A stretch of DNA of 64,000 nucleotides from Nevskia ramosa DSM 11499 (lineage in GTDB: Bacteria; Pseudomonadota; Gammaproteobacteria; Nevskiales; Nevskiaceae). Shown in pieces: positions 36,708 to 45,400 of the stretch (the stretch's first letter is position 1; each line of letters begins with the position of its first letter). The notes below the pieces were generated by a model. The model worked only from the letters and a program-made list of their open reading frames with translations, did not search any database and was not told where the DNA came from. The stretch spans positions 62,001-126,000 of the forward strand of contig NZ_ATVI01000005.1 of NCBI RefSeq assembly GCF_000420645.1, written 5' to 3'. The position numbers and the translations under genes are program-made.

Positions 36708-37829
36708 TTAGACGCCGACCGTCATGGCCTTGCCGACCACGGCGCCGGACTCATGCTGCCAATCCGGCCAGCCCGCGGCTTCGTTCTGCTTGGCGGCGAG
36801 GGCCCGCTCTTCGGCAGTGGCGAATTCCAGATCCCAGCGCTTCAGCGCCGGCTTGATGATCACTTCGTGCCACAGCGGCGGAATCAGCGCCGACAGGAAG
36901 CAGACGAACACGCTCGGCATCGGAATCGCTTCCTTGTGCGGCACGAGCTTGTAATAAACCTGGTACGAGTTCAGATGATGATCGGCGTGGTTGGTGATCT
37001 CGAAGGCCATGGCCCGCGAGAACCAGCCCAGGTGATTCCACAGATGACGACGGCCGATCGGCGCGCCCTTCAGGCGAACCACACCGTAGTGCTGGAAGTA
37101 GTTGAACGATTCGACCCAGAAGCGAGCCAGGATCTGGCCGCCGAGGGCGACGAGGTTGGCCACCGGGCCACCGATCAGGAAGATGATCACGTGGAAGATC
37201 GCCAGCGCCAGCAGGGCGCGATAGACGCGATGGCTGATGTGGAACGGCGACTTGCCCTTCTTCTTCAGCGCGCCGGCTTCCATCTTCATCGCATACATGG
37301 TGCTTTCGACGAAAGCGCCCCAGGTGAAGGTGTAGAGGTTAGTGCCGCGAGCAGCGGTATCGCCGTCATCCGGGGTGGCGACGTCGATGTGATGGCCGAC
37401 AACATGACCGATGTCGCGGGTGCAATCGAGAATGCACAGATGCGAGTAGCGGCCGACAGTACGCGGCAGGGCACCACGCATGTGGTAAAGCTCGTGAGCA
37501 GCCGGCACCAGCGGGATGACGCCCATCCAGGCCAGGCTGAGACCGGCGCCAATCAGCTGCGCGGTGGTCAGGTCACCCTGGCCAATGCGCCAGGCGGCCA
37601 TGAAGTACAGGCACACCGGGCCGACGGCGCAGAGCCAGATCGGGATGTTTGCCAGCGTCGCGTTGTTCATCTTCCGGACGCTGTAGTCGCGGCCGGCAAT
37701 CGTGTCCAGCACGGCGAGAATCGGGAACGAGAGGATGCCGATCCAGACGTAATCGCCGCCGGCATAGAAACCGTAGTAGGCCAGCGCTACGACAAAAACA
37801 GGAATCCAGTACTTCAGATAGTCATTCAT
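36708..37829 (-). CDS. AlkB-like membrane diiron hydroxylase
   Basis: Two adjacent ATGs at 37832 and 37829 follow GAGGAG; the second has better spacing and gives 373 residues. Histidine boxes are HELYH (112-116), HVVGHH (142-147), NYFQHYG (243-249) and NHADHH (280-285), the pattern of alkane 1-monooxygenases and xylene monooxygenase hydroxylase. About six hydrophobic segments place it in the inner membrane. It would hydroxylate a terminal or benzylic methyl group using rubredoxin or ferredoxin electrons. No rubredoxin gene is adjacent. The HELYH box differs from the HELGH/HELIH of classical AlkB, so the substrate may not be a simple n-alkane. Confidence 0.85.
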   Translation of the reverse strand: MNDYLKYWIPVFVVALAYYGFYAGGDYVWIGILSFPILAVLDTIAGRDYSVRKMNNATLANIPIWLCAVGPVCLYFMAAWRIGQGDLTTAQLIGAGLSLAWMGVIPLVPAAHELYHMRGALPRTVGRYSHLCILDCTRDIGHVVGHHIDVATPDDGDTAARGTNLYTFTWGAFVESTMYAMKMEAGALKKKGKSPFHISHRVYRALLALAIFHVIIFLIGGPVANLVALGGQILARFWVESFNYFQHYGVVRLKGAPIGRRHLWNHLGWFSRAMAFEITNHADHHLNSYQVYYKLVPHKEAIPMPSVFVCFLSALIPPLWHEVIIKPALKRWDLEFATAEERALAAKQNEAAGWPDWQHESGAVVGKAMTVGV

Positions 37830-37940
37830 CATCGCCTCCTCAGGCACCGTTGGATCGCAACTCCGAGGGTCTGCGAACCTGTTTCGGTTCGCGAGATTCG
37901 GAGCACCGCATGTGGGTGGAACTTAGTGCGTAACAAAATT

Positions 37941-37955
37941 GAACACACTGTTCAG
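37941..37955. promoter_or_regulatory. Palindrome TGAACA-CAC-TGTTCA upstream of the AlkB-like gene
   Basis: A perfect inverted repeat with 6-base arms and a 3-base spacer lies about 110 bases upstream of the AlkB-like start. It is a likely operator; the TetR gene convergent with the hydroxylase is a candidate regulator. It is unrelated to the GTATGG palindromes. Confidence 0.55.
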
Positions 37956-38286
37956 TTGTGACTGTATCAGAATGCGCTCCGGCTCTGTCAAGCACCAGAC
38001 CGAAAATGCGACGAACGGTCGAGCAGCGACTTCAATATTGCCACTGCCTTCTGCGGCATTAGTTACGCCTCCGGACTTTTCGGGCTTCTCCGCAACGTCT
38101 AGATTGCGTCTGGAAAGAACCGAAACCTCGACCGTGGTCTGCGCAGTGCCGGGCAGGGTGCTGGCCCAATCGAAATCTCGGCAACGACGATCGAAGCTGC
38201 CGCCCAGTCGGCCGGCAGCTGCTGCGAACCTGTGTCGAATTCATCGCCTGTCTGCGCAGCCAACGAGCGCGACATTCTTCATACAA

Positions 38287-38369
38287 CGTCATCCCCGTGA
38301 ATGTGGGAATCCAGTTTTTCAGCGGCCGCGCTCAAGCAGAACGGGATTCCCGCCTCCGCGGGAATGACG
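38287..38369. repeat. Dispersed palindromic repeat, copy 2
   Basis: An 83-base imperfect inverted repeat begins CGTCATCCCC and ends GCGGGAATGACG, with GGGAATCCAGTTTT inside the left arm. It is the same family as the copies at 8901 and 49233, with a divergent centre. Confidence 0.7.
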
Positions 38370-38405
38370 AAATCGCTCTTGCGTCGCCAACTCGAGGAGA
38401 TTTCA

Positions 38406-39551
38406 ATGCTGCCTGCCCGCGCTGTCTACACCGAAGAACACGAGATGTTCCGCGACGCCGTTCGCGGTTTCATCAAGGCCGAACTGGTGCCGCATTTCGC
38501 ACGCTGGGAAGAGGCAGGCATCGTCGATCGCGTGATGTGGGACAAGGCCGGTGAGGCTGGCATGCTGTGTCCGCAGGTCGGCGACGCTTATGGCGGTGTC
38601 GGCGGTACCTTTCGGCACAACGCGATCGTCGTCGAGGAACTGGCCTATGCCGGCATGGCCGGGCCGCAGACCGATCTGTCGGTGCACAACGATGTCTGCG
38701 CCGGCTATCTGATCAGCCTTGGCACCGAAGAGCAGAAGCAGCGCTGGCTGACCGGCATGGTCAGCGGCAAGACCGTCTGCGCCATCGCGATGACCGAGCC
38801 CGGCACCGGCAGTGATCTGCAGGGCATCAAGACGCGCGCCGTTCGCGTGGATGATAACTTCGTCATCAATGGCTCGAAGACCTTCATCTCCAACGGCCAG
38901 CATTCGGATCTGGTGATCGTCGTCGCGCGCACCTCGGACGCACCGGGCTCGAAGGGTATGAGCCTGATCCTGGTCGAAGCCGATCGTCCCGGCTTTCGTC
39001 GCGGCCGCAATCTGGACAAGCTCGGCCATCTGTCGTCGGACACTTCCGAGCTGTTCTTCGACGACGTGACCGTGCCGGTCTCGAATCTGCTCGGTGCCGA
39101 AGGGACCGGCTTCGCGTCATTGATGAGCGAGCTGCCGCAGGAGCGTCTGACCCTGGCGGTGTCGTCGATGGCGGCGGCGCAGAAGGCGTTCGACATCACC
39201 CGTGACTACGTCAACAACCGAAAGGCTTTCGGCAAGACGATCATGGATTTCCAGAATACCCGCTACAAGCTGGCCGATCTGAAGGCCGAGCTGGCGGTGG
39301 GTTGGGCGTTTGTCGACCAATGCCTGGAAAAGCACGATCGCCATGCGCTGACTTCGGCGGATGCCTCGATCGGCAAGCTGTGGTGCACCGAGATGCACGG
39401 CCGCCTGGTCGATACCTGCCTGCAGTTCTTCGGCGGCTACGGGTTCATGCGCGAGTACGAGATCTGCAAGCTCTACGCCGACGCCCGCGTGCAGCGCATC
39501 TACGGCGGCACCTCGGAAATCATGCGCGAGCTGATTTCGCGGTCGCTTTGA
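38406..39551 (+). CDS. Acyl-CoA dehydrogenase (long-chain type)
   Basis: The ATG at 38406, preceded by GAGGAG, gives 381 residues. Flavin and substrate blocks are AIAMTEPGTGSDLQGIKTRA, FISNGQHSDLVIVVA, RKAFGKTIMDFQNTRYKLADLKAE and FGGYGFMREYEICKLYADARVQRIYGGTSEIMRELI. The N-terminus (YTEEHEMFRDAVRGFI) and overall pattern fit the long-chain/very-long-chain group. It would form a trans-2-enoyl-CoA and pass electrons to ETF. It resembles the gene at 41477 more than the one at 40211. It appears monocistronic, with a half-length repeat after it. Confidence 0.88.
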   Translation: MLPARAVYTEEHEMFRDAVRGFIKAELVPHFARWEEAGIVDRVMWDKAGEAGMLCPQVGDAYGGVGGTFRHNAIVVEELAYAGMAGPQTDLSVHNDVCAGYLISLGTEEQKQRWLTGMVSGKTVCAIAMTEPGTGSDLQGIKTRAVRVDDNFVINGSKTFISNGQHSDLVIVVARTSDAPGSKGMSLILVEADRPGFRRGRNLDKLGHLSSDTSELFFDDVTVPVSNLLGAEGTGFASLMSELPQERLTLAVSSMAAAQKAFDITRDYVNNRKAFGKTIMDFQNTRYKLADLKAELAVGWAFVDQCLEKHDRHALTSADASIGKLWCTEMHGRLVDTCLQFFGGYGFMREYEICKLYADARVQRIYGGTSEIMRELISRSL

Positions 39552-39565
39552 GGTTGCTGTTGAAC

Positions 39566-39591
39566 GTCATCGCCGCGCAGGCGGGGATGAC
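39566..39591. repeat. Half-length relative of the dispersed palindromic repeat
   Basis: A short inverted repeat beginning GTCATCGCCGC and ending GCGGGGATGAC lies 15 bases after the acyl-CoA dehydrogenase stop. It may also act as a terminator hairpin for that gene. Confidence 0.5.
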
Positions 39592-39641
39592 TGCTGGTAG
39601 AGGGTAGTTCCGAGGCCGGTTGACCCCCCATCCCGACATGA

Positions 39642-39659
39642 TAGTATGGCACCATACTA
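39642..39659. promoter_or_regulatory. Palindromic operator 4, TAGTATGG-CA-CCATACTA
   Basis: It is identical over 18 bases to operator 2. It lies 38 bases upstream of the MaoC-like gene, with TTGACC 16 bases upstream of TAGTAT, so a repressor bound here would block the -10 region. Confidence 0.8.
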
Positions 39660-39696
39660 AATATCGGCCGCGCTGCGGCTTTTCCGGGAGTCGGCA

Positions 39697-40152
39697 ATGG
39701 CGGGTCTGTACTTCGAGCAGTTTGCAGTGGGTCGGGTTTTCGATCACGAAATCCGTCGTACGGTCACCGAATCGGACAACGTCTGGTTCTGTGGTGCCAC
39801 CTATAACCCGGCGCAGATTCACATCGATGCCGAGTACTGCAAGAACACTGAGTTCGGCCAGCCGCTGGTGAACTCGATCTTCACCTTGGGTCTGGTCATC
39901 GGCCTGACGATCCAGGACACCACGCTCGGCACCACGGTCGCCAACCTCGGCATGACCGACACCCGGTTCCCGAAGCCGGTGTTCGCCGGCGACACGATCC
40001 GTTCGCGCACCACGGTGCTCGAGGTTCGTGAATCGAAGTCGCGCCCCAATGCCGGCATCGTCACCTTCCTGCACGAAGGCCTGAACCAGCGCGGCGAGAT
40101 CGTCTGCACCACCCAGCGCCAAGCGCTGATGCTGCGCAAGCCGGCCGCGTAA
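39697..40152 (+). CDS. MaoC-family hydratase (mesaconyl-CoA-hydratase-like)
   Basis: This 151-residue single hot-dog domain has NPAQIHIDAEYC, TEFGQPLVNSIFTLGLVIGLTIQDTTLGTTVANLGMTDTRFPKP (in part) and FAGDTIRSRT, a pattern shared with MaoC proteins annotated as mesaconyl-CoA or enoyl-CoA hydratases. The active-site Asp of hydratase-2 is not at its usual place (the segment reads GATYNPAQIH), so the catalytic residue set may differ. It is the first gene after operator 4, followed 58 bases later by an acyl-CoA dehydrogenase gene that supplies the enoyl-CoA. Confidence 0.78.
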   Translation: MAGLYFEQFAVGRVFDHEIRRTVTESDNVWFCGATYNPAQIHIDAEYCKNTEFGQPLVNSIFTLGLVIGLTIQDTTLGTTVANLGMTDTRFPKPVFAGDTIRSRTTVLEVRESKSRPNAGIVTFLHEGLNQRGEIVCTTQRQALMLRKPAA

Positions 40153-40210
40153 TCGCGCCGCTCGCAGGCCCGAATCTCCTTCTACCTCTTACCTTTCCGG
40201 AGTTATCTCG

Positions 40211-41377
40211 ATGGATTTTTCGATCAATCCCGATCACCAGGCGATCCGCGACGGCGTTGGCGCCGTGGTCCGCTCGTTCGGTGACGACTACTGGCTGGCG
40301 CGTGACGAGGACGGCGTGTTCCCACGCGAGTTCCACAAGGCAATGGCCGACGGCGGCTGGCTCGGCCTGACCATGCCGGAGGAGTACGGCGGCTCGGGTC
40401 TGGGCGTGACCGAAGCGATGATTATGATGCATGAGATCGCCAGCCACGGCGGCGGCATGGCGGCAACGTCCTCCGTGCACATCAACCTGTTCGGCCCGCA
40501 CCCGATCGTGGTTTACGGCACGCCCGAGCAGAAGGCGCGCTGGGTGCCGCGTCTGATCGCCGGTGAAGATCAGTGCTGCTTCGGTTTCACCGAGCCGGAC
40601 GCCGGCCTGAACACCACGGCGATCAAGACCTTCGCGACCAAGGTCGACGGTGGCTATGTCGTGCGCGGCCAGAAGGTCTGGACATCGACCGCGCAGGTCG
40701 CCAACAAGATCATGCTGCTGACCCGCACCACCAAGCTCGAAGACGCCAAGCGTCCGACCGACGGCATCACCATCTTCTATACCGACCTCGATCGCTCGAA
40801 GATCGCCGTCACCAAGATTCCGAAGATGGGCCGCAAGGCGGTCGATTCGAATTCGATCTTCATCGATGACCTGTTCATTCCCGACTCCGATCGCATCGGC
40901 GAGGAAGGCAAGGGCTTCGGCTACATCCTGCACAGCCTCAATCCGGAACGCGTGCTGATCGGCATCGAAGCGATCGGCATCGGCCAGGACGCGCTGCGTC
41001 GCGCCGCCAAGTACGGCCGCGAGCGCGTCGTCTTCGGCCGTCCGATCGGCATGAACCAGGGCATCCAGCATCCGCTCGCGGAAAAGTGGATGTATCTCGA
41101 AGCCGCCCAGCGCATGGTCGAAAAGGCCGCCTGGCTGTACGACAACCATCTGCCCTGCGGCGCCGAGGCGAACGCCGGCAAGTTCCTTGGCGCGCGCGCC
41201 GGCTTCGATGCCTGCCTGCAGGCGGTGCTGACCTTCGGCGGCATGGGTTACGCGAAGGAGTACCACGTCGAACGCCTGCTCCGCGAAGTGACGGTGACCC
41301 GCATCGCACCGATCACCGAGCAGCTGATCCTGTCGTTCATCGCCGAAAAAGTGCTCGATCAGCCGAAGTCGTACTGA
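40211..41377 (+). CDS. Acyl-CoA dehydrogenase
   Basis: This 388-residue protein starts MDFSINPDHQAIRDGVGAVV. It has LTMPEEYGGSGLGVTEA, CFGFTEPDAGLNTTAIKTFA, RGQKVWTSTAQVANKIMLL, SLNPERVLIG and LTFGGMGYAKEYHVERLLREVTVTRIAPITEQLIL. The flavin-binding TEPDAG.NT pattern and RIAPITEQ near the C-terminus place it in a short/branched or cyclic acyl group rather than the long-chain type of its neighbours. A role like cyclohexanecarboxyl-CoA dehydrogenase is possible given the BadH/BadI-like genes, but this is inference. It is the second gene behind operator 4. Confidence 0.85.
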   Translation: MDFSINPDHQAIRDGVGAVVRSFGDDYWLARDEDGVFPREFHKAMADGGWLGLTMPEEYGGSGLGVTEAMIMMHEIASHGGGMAATSSVHINLFGPHPIVVYGTPEQKARWVPRLIAGEDQCCFGFTEPDAGLNTTAIKTFATKVDGGYVVRGQKVWTSTAQVANKIMLLTRTTKLEDAKRPTDGITIFYTDLDRSKIAVTKIPKMGRKAVDSNSIFIDDLFIPDSDRIGEEGKGFGYILHSLNPERVLIGIEAIGIGQDALRRAAKYGRERVVFGRPIGMNQGIQHPLAEKWMYLEAAQRMVEKAAWLYDNHLPCGAEANAGKFLGARAGFDACLQAVLTFGGMGYAKEYHVERLLREVTVTRIAPITEQLILSFIAEKVLDQPKSY

Positions 41378-41420
41378 GCGCGATCTGGTCGCGGGGCGGC
41401 AATCCGGATTCCGGCGCAGC

Positions 41421-41449
41421 TTTACAAGAATAGTAGGCTGCCATACGAT
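41421..41449 (+). promoter_or_regulatory. Promoter with overlapping palindromic operator 5
   Basis: TTTACA (41421-41426) and TACGAT (41444-41449) are separated by 17 bases, a good sigma-70 promoter. The degenerate palindrome GTAGGC-TG-CCATAC (41433-41446) fills the spacer and overlaps the -10. The acyl-CoA dehydrogenase start at 41477 is 27 bases downstream of the -10. Confidence 0.65.
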
Positions 41450-41476
41450 TTCTCACAGAATTTTTGAGGAAGCACC

Positions 41477-42697
41477 ATGTTCAAGCGCACGCTGTTCACC
41501 CACGAGCACGAGCTTTTCCGCGATACCGTTCGCAAGTTCATCGAGCGCGAGATCGCGCCGTATCACGCCCAGTGGGAGCATGACGGCATCGTGCCGCGTG
41601 ACCTGTGGATCAAGGCAGGCGAAGCGGGAATGCTCTGCTGCACGGTGCCGGAAGAGTTCGGCGGCCTTGGCCTCGACTATCTGTTCGACGTCGTGGTCTT
41701 CGAGGAAATGGCGCGTAGCGGCTTCACCGGCCCGGGCTTCCTGATCCATTGCGATCTGGTCGCCACCTACATCAAGGGTTTCGGCACCGAAGAACAGAAA
41801 GCGCGCTGGCTGCCGAAGATGGTGTCCGGCGAAGCCATCGGCTCGCTCGGCATGACCGAACCGCATGCCGGCTCGGATCTGAAGGCGATCCGTACCCGCG
41901 CCGTACGTGACGGTGATGACTTCGTCATCAACGGCCAGAAGGTGTTCATCTCCAACGGCCAGCTCTGCGACGTGCTGGTGCTGGCGACCAAGACCGACGG
42001 CGATGCTGGCGGCAAGGGTGTCACCCTGTTCCTGGTCGACACCAGCCTGCCGGGCTTCAAGCGCGGCACCAATCTGGAAAAGCTAGGCATGAAGGCTCAG
42101 GACACTTCGGAGCTGTTCTTCGAAGACCTGCGCGTGCCGGCCTCGGCGATGCTCGGCAAGGAAGGCGAAGGCTTCAAGCTGATGATGACCAAGCTGGCCC
42201 AGGAGCGTCTGGCGCAGGCGATTCGCTCGGCGACGGTGTCCGAGCATCTGGTCGCGATGACGGTGGACTACACCGCCAACCGCAAGGCTTTCGGCACCAC
42301 CATCGGCGCCATGCAGAACACCCAGTTCAAGTTGGCTGAGCTGCATGCCGAAGCGGTCATCGGCCGGGTCTTCACTGACCATTGCATCACCAAGTTCATG
42401 AATGGCGAGCTCGACGAAGTCGATGCCGCGATCGCCAAGATGTGGCTGTCGAACCTGCACTGCAAGATCGCCGACGAATGTCTGCAATTGTTCGGTGGCT
42501 GGGGCTACATGTGGGAATACCCGATCTCCCGTGCCTTCGCCGATGCGCGCATCGTCAAGATCGCCGGCGGTTCGATCGAAGTGATGAAGCTGATCATCGG
42601 CCGCTCGTTGTTCGGCCGCGTGCAGGGCCACGAGAAGGTCAAGCCGATTGCCAAGAGCGATGACGCGGATGCTGTCCAGAAGCGTCTCGCGGGCTAG
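41477..42697 (+). CDS. Acyl-CoA dehydrogenase (long-chain type)
   Basis: This 406-residue protein starts MFKRTLFTHEHELFRDTVRKFIEREI. It has GSLGMTEPHAGSDLKAIRTRA, FISNGQLCDVLVLA, RKAFGTTIGAMQNTQFKLAELHAE and LFGGWGYMWEYPISRAFADARIVKIAGGSIEVMKLIIG. It is a paralogue of the gene at 38406. The C-terminal tail of about 20 residues after IGRSLFGR is longer than usual. It stands alone behind operator 5 and ahead of a strong terminator, so it is a single-gene transcription unit controlled by the same palindrome as the other ring/acyl-CoA genes. Confidence 0.88.
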   Translation: MFKRTLFTHEHELFRDTVRKFIEREIAPYHAQWEHDGIVPRDLWIKAGEAGMLCCTVPEEFGGLGLDYLFDVVVFEEMARSGFTGPGFLIHCDLVATYIKGFGTEEQKARWLPKMVSGEAIGSLGMTEPHAGSDLKAIRTRAVRDGDDFVINGQKVFISNGQLCDVLVLATKTDGDAGGKGVTLFLVDTSLPGFKRGTNLEKLGMKAQDTSELFFEDLRVPASAMLGKEGEGFKLMMTKLAQERLAQAIRSATVSEHLVAMTVDYTANRKAFGTTIGAMQNTQFKLAELHAEAVIGRVFTDHCITKFMNGELDEVDAAIAKMWLSNLHCKIADECLQLFGGWGYMWEYPISRAFADARIVKIAGGSIEVMKLIIGRSLFGRVQGHEKVKPIAKSDDADAVQKRLAG

Positions 42698-42765
42698 CCG
42701 AGCAGAACTGTCGGCGTCTGAAAGAGCACGGAAGTCGCTCCCGAAATCGCCCTAAAGATCGGAAG

Positions 42766-42801
42766 GCTCGCCGTCCAGCATTGGCGGCGAGCTTTTTTTT
42801 T
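42766..42801 (+). terminator. Rho-independent terminator after the acyl-CoA dehydrogenase
   Basis: An 8-base perfect stem (GCTCGCCG / CGGCGAGC) with an 11-base loop is followed by nine T residues, 69 bases after the stop codon. Confidence 0.93.
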
Positions 42802-42870
42802 CACTGCCTGTGCACATGCTTGCGTGGACAGTACGGATTACTGAACAGCGGAACCGGAGTGATCGACATC

Positions 42871-43662
42871 GTGGAATTCAAGACCATCGACCTGAGCATC
42901 AGTGACGGCATCGCCCGCCTCGCGCTGAATCAGCCGGACACTGGCAATCCGTTCAACGCGCAGTTCTGCTCGGAGTTCAGTCAGGCGGCCAATCTGCTCA
43001 CCGCCCGCAAGAAGGAAGTGCGCGCCGTGCTGCTCAGCGCCAACGGCAAGTTCTTCTCGATCGGTGGCGACATCCGCATGTTCGTCGAGTCGATCGACAC
43101 CCTGTCGGCATCGATCATCGAATGGACCTCGACCCTGCACATGGGCATCGCGCGCCTGAAGCGTCTCGACGCGCCGCTGATCGCCTCGGTGCACGGCACC
43201 TGCATGGGCGGCGGTGTGGCGCTGATCGCCAACTGCGACATGGTCTATGCCGGCAAGAGCGCGCGCTTCGGCGCCGCCTATCCGCAGATCGGCTATTCCT
43301 GCGACGCCGGCGCCTCGTTCGGCTTGGTTTCGCGTCTCGGCATTGCCCGTTCGCGTCGTTTCCTGCTGTTCAACGAAATGCTCAGTTCGGACGAAGCCGC
43401 TGCCTGCGGTCTGGCCGACATGGTGGTTGAGGACGCAGCACTGGCCGCCACGGCCGAGAAAGCTGCCATCCGCCTGGCCAACGGTCCGACGCGCGCCTTC
43501 GGCGAGATTCGTCGCCTGGTCGACAAGGCGCTGCGCCAGCCGCTGGAAACCCAGCTCGAAGACGAAGCCCAGGCGCTGGCCGGTTGCGCCGGCAGCGAAG
43601 ATGCCCGAGAGGGCATCATGGCCTTCGTCGAAAAGCGTGCACCCATTTTCAAAGGACGCTGA
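42871..43662 (+). CDS. Enoyl-CoA hydratase/isomerase-family protein, PaaG-like
   Basis: The likely start is the GTG at 42871 (263 residues), with GGAG about 11 bases upstream; a GTG at 42859 is an alternative. It has NQPDTGNPFNAQF, FFSIGGDIRMF and CMGGGVALIANCDM. The hydratase Glu region reads GAAYPQIGYSCDAGAS, with Tyr in place of the first Glu and Asp in the second loop, as in PaaG-type isomerases. It is the closest paralogue of the gene at 7030 (both end in FKGR). It precedes the acyl-CoA ligase gene by 69 bases and probably forms an operon with it. Confidence 0.72.
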   Translation: MEFKTIDLSISDGIARLALNQPDTGNPFNAQFCSEFSQAANLLTARKKEVRAVLLSANGKFFSIGGDIRMFVESIDTLSASIIEWTSTLHMGIARLKRLDAPLIASVHGTCMGGGVALIANCDMVYAGKSARFGAAYPQIGYSCDAGASFGLVSRLGIARSRRFLLFNEMLSSDEAAACGLADMVVEDAALAATAEKAAIRLANGPTRAFGEIRRLVDKALRQPLETQLEDEAQALAGCAGSEDAREGIMAFVEKRAPIFKGR

Positions 43663-43731
43663 GCCGGCCCCCGAACGGGACTTCCTGCCGAGAAATCAGC
43701 GCTATTCGTGACAGCGAAAGAGGATGAAACC

Positions 43732-45294
43732 ATGTGGTTGTATGCCGACATCAAGACACTCGCCGACATTCCCCGGTTGTATGCTCGGACTCGCCCGACC
43801 AAGGTCGCGCTTGTCGATGGATCGGGTAGTACTACCTTTGCCGAGCTGGACGATCGCTCGAATCGCATCGCCAACCTGATTGCCGGCCTCGGTGTAAAGC
43901 CCAAGTCGAACATCGGCTTCCTCGGCAAGAACTCCTCGCTGTACTTCCAGCTGCTGTTCGGCATCAACAAGGCCGGCAGCACCATGTCGCCGATGAACTG
44001 GCGTCTCGCTGCGCCGGAACTGGCAGCGGTGATCGCCGATGCCGAAGCGCCGCTGCTGTTCGTCGATCGCGAACTGATGCCGCTGGCCGAGAGCGTCAAG
44101 GCGCTGTGCAGCCATAAGTTCCAGATCGTGGAGATCGATCCGCCGAATCCGGACAGCGCTTTCGGTCAGGCGCTCGCCAAGGCCGCCAACACCGATCCGC
44201 AGGCACCGCTGGAGGCCGAGCAGGCCGCGCTGCTGATCTACACCTCGGGCACCACCGGCAAGCCGAAAGGTGTGGAGCTGACCCATCGCGGTTTCCACTA
44301 CATGCGGCTCTGCGAACATCTCGAACCGGCGCTGCAGTGGCAGCCGGACGACGTGATGCTGATGGTGATGCCGAACTTCCATCTGGTCGGCAGCGGTCTG
44401 ACCATCCAGTCGCTGTACAACGGTTCGACCTTGTCGATCCTGCCGCAGCTCGACGCCGGCCAGCTGATCAAGATCATCGCCCGAGATCGCCCGAGCGTCG
44501 TCGCGCTGGTGCCGACGGCGATCCAGATGCTGCTCGATCACCCGGATTCCAAGACCGCCGATTTCTCGTCCCTGCGTCTGGTCATGTACGCCGGTTCGCC
44601 GATCAGCTCGCATCTGCTGCAGCGGGCGCTGGTGCAGATGAAGTGCAAGTTCATGCAGTTCTACGGCGCCACCGAAAGCTCCGGCGCCATCACCTTGCTG
44701 CGGCCGGAACAGCATGTGCTGGAGGACGAGGACAAGCTCAAGTCCTGCGGCACGCCGCTGCCGCTGATCGAAGTGAAGTTCGTCGATGCCTTCGGTGTCG
44801 AAGTGCCGGATGGTGACGTCGGCGAGCTGATGGTCCGTTCGCCGTCGATCTTCGGCGGCTACTGGAAACAGCCGGAAACCACGGCCGCCGTGCTCAAGGA
44901 CGGCTGGTACAAGACCGGCGATGCCGGCCGCCGTGATGCCGAAGGCCTGCTGTACCTCGTCGACCGGGTCAAGGACATGATCGTCACCGGTGGCGAGAAC
45001 GTCTATTCGGCGGAAGTCGAACAGGTGCTCGCCAAGCACCCGGGCGTGCGCATGTGCGCGGTAATCGGCCTGCCGGACGAGAAGTGGGGCGAGCGCGTGG
45101 TGGCGATGATCATGCCGGCCGACGGCCACAAGCCGACGCAGGACGAAATCATTGCCCACTGCCGCCTTCATATCGCCGGCTATAAGGTGCCGAAGGAAGT
45201 TCGTCTCGTCGACAGCTTCCCGATGACGGCAACCGGCAAGGTGCTGAAGCGCGTGGTTCGCGATGAATTGTCGAAGGCGGCTGCCGTTGCCTGA
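43732..45294 (+). CDS. AMP-dependent acyl-CoA ligase
   Basis: The ATG at 43732, seven bases after AGAGGA, gives 520 residues. Adenylate-forming motifs are A3 LIYTSGTTGKPKGVELTH, A5 FYGATESSG, A7/A8 GWYKTGDAGRRDAEGLLYLVDRVKDMIVTGGENVYSAEVE (in part) and the catalytic Lys in A10 PMTATGKVLKRVV. It activates a carboxylic acid to its CoA thioester using ATP. The length fits fatty-acid, cyclohexanecarboxylate (AliA-type) or HIP-CoA (FadD3-type) ligases. Acid specificity is not readable here, but its position next to three acyl-CoA dehydrogenases makes it the probable entry enzyme of the pathway. Confidence 0.88.
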   Translation: MWLYADIKTLADIPRLYARTRPTKVALVDGSGSTTFAELDDRSNRIANLIAGLGVKPKSNIGFLGKNSSLYFQLLFGINKAGSTMSPMNWRLAAPELAAVIADAEAPLLFVDRELMPLAESVKALCSHKFQIVEIDPPNPDSAFGQALAKAANTDPQAPLEAEQAALLIYTSGTTGKPKGVELTHRGFHYMRLCEHLEPALQWQPDDVMLMVMPNFHLVGSGLTIQSLYNGSTLSILPQLDAGQLIKIIARDRPSVVALVPTAIQMLLDHPDSKTADFSSLRLVMYAGSPISSHLLQRALVQMKCKFMQFYGATESSGAITLLRPEQHVLEDEDKLKSCGTPLPLIEVKFVDAFGVEVPDGDVGELMVRSPSIFGGYWKQPETTAAVLKDGWYKTGDAGRRDAEGLLYLVDRVKDMIVTGGENVYSAEVEQVLAKHPGVRMCAVIGLPDEKWGERVVAMIMPADGHKPTQDEIIAHCRLHIAGYKVPKEVRLVDSFPMTATGKVLKRVVRDELSKAAAVA

Positions 45295-45400
45295 TTGATA
45301 GCGCGTTGTCTGTCTGCAGATTTGCTGTTCGTTGTTTGCCGTGAACGTAGTCCAGCGTCCATCCGGACGCCTCATTCATTGATCACCGAAGACCGTCGCC

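Larger units (their letters stand above)
37830..38405. other. 576-base intergenic region between divergent genes
   Basis: It contains a palindrome at 37941-37955 and a dispersed repeat at 38287-38369. The rest is non-coding by appearance: short frames show no family signatures. It must hold promoters for both the AlkB-like gene and the acyl-CoA dehydrogenase gene. Confidence 0.6.

Noticed and set aside
37939-38367. Plus-strand open frame of 142 codons in the intergenic region before the acyl-CoA dehydrogenase
   Set aside because: It overlaps an operator-like palindrome and a dispersed repeat, has no ribosome site and no recognisable motif.
38287-38369. Ends of an insertion sequence
   Set aside because: No transposase gene or target duplication is associated; the same palindrome occurs as short free-standing elements at other intergenic sites.
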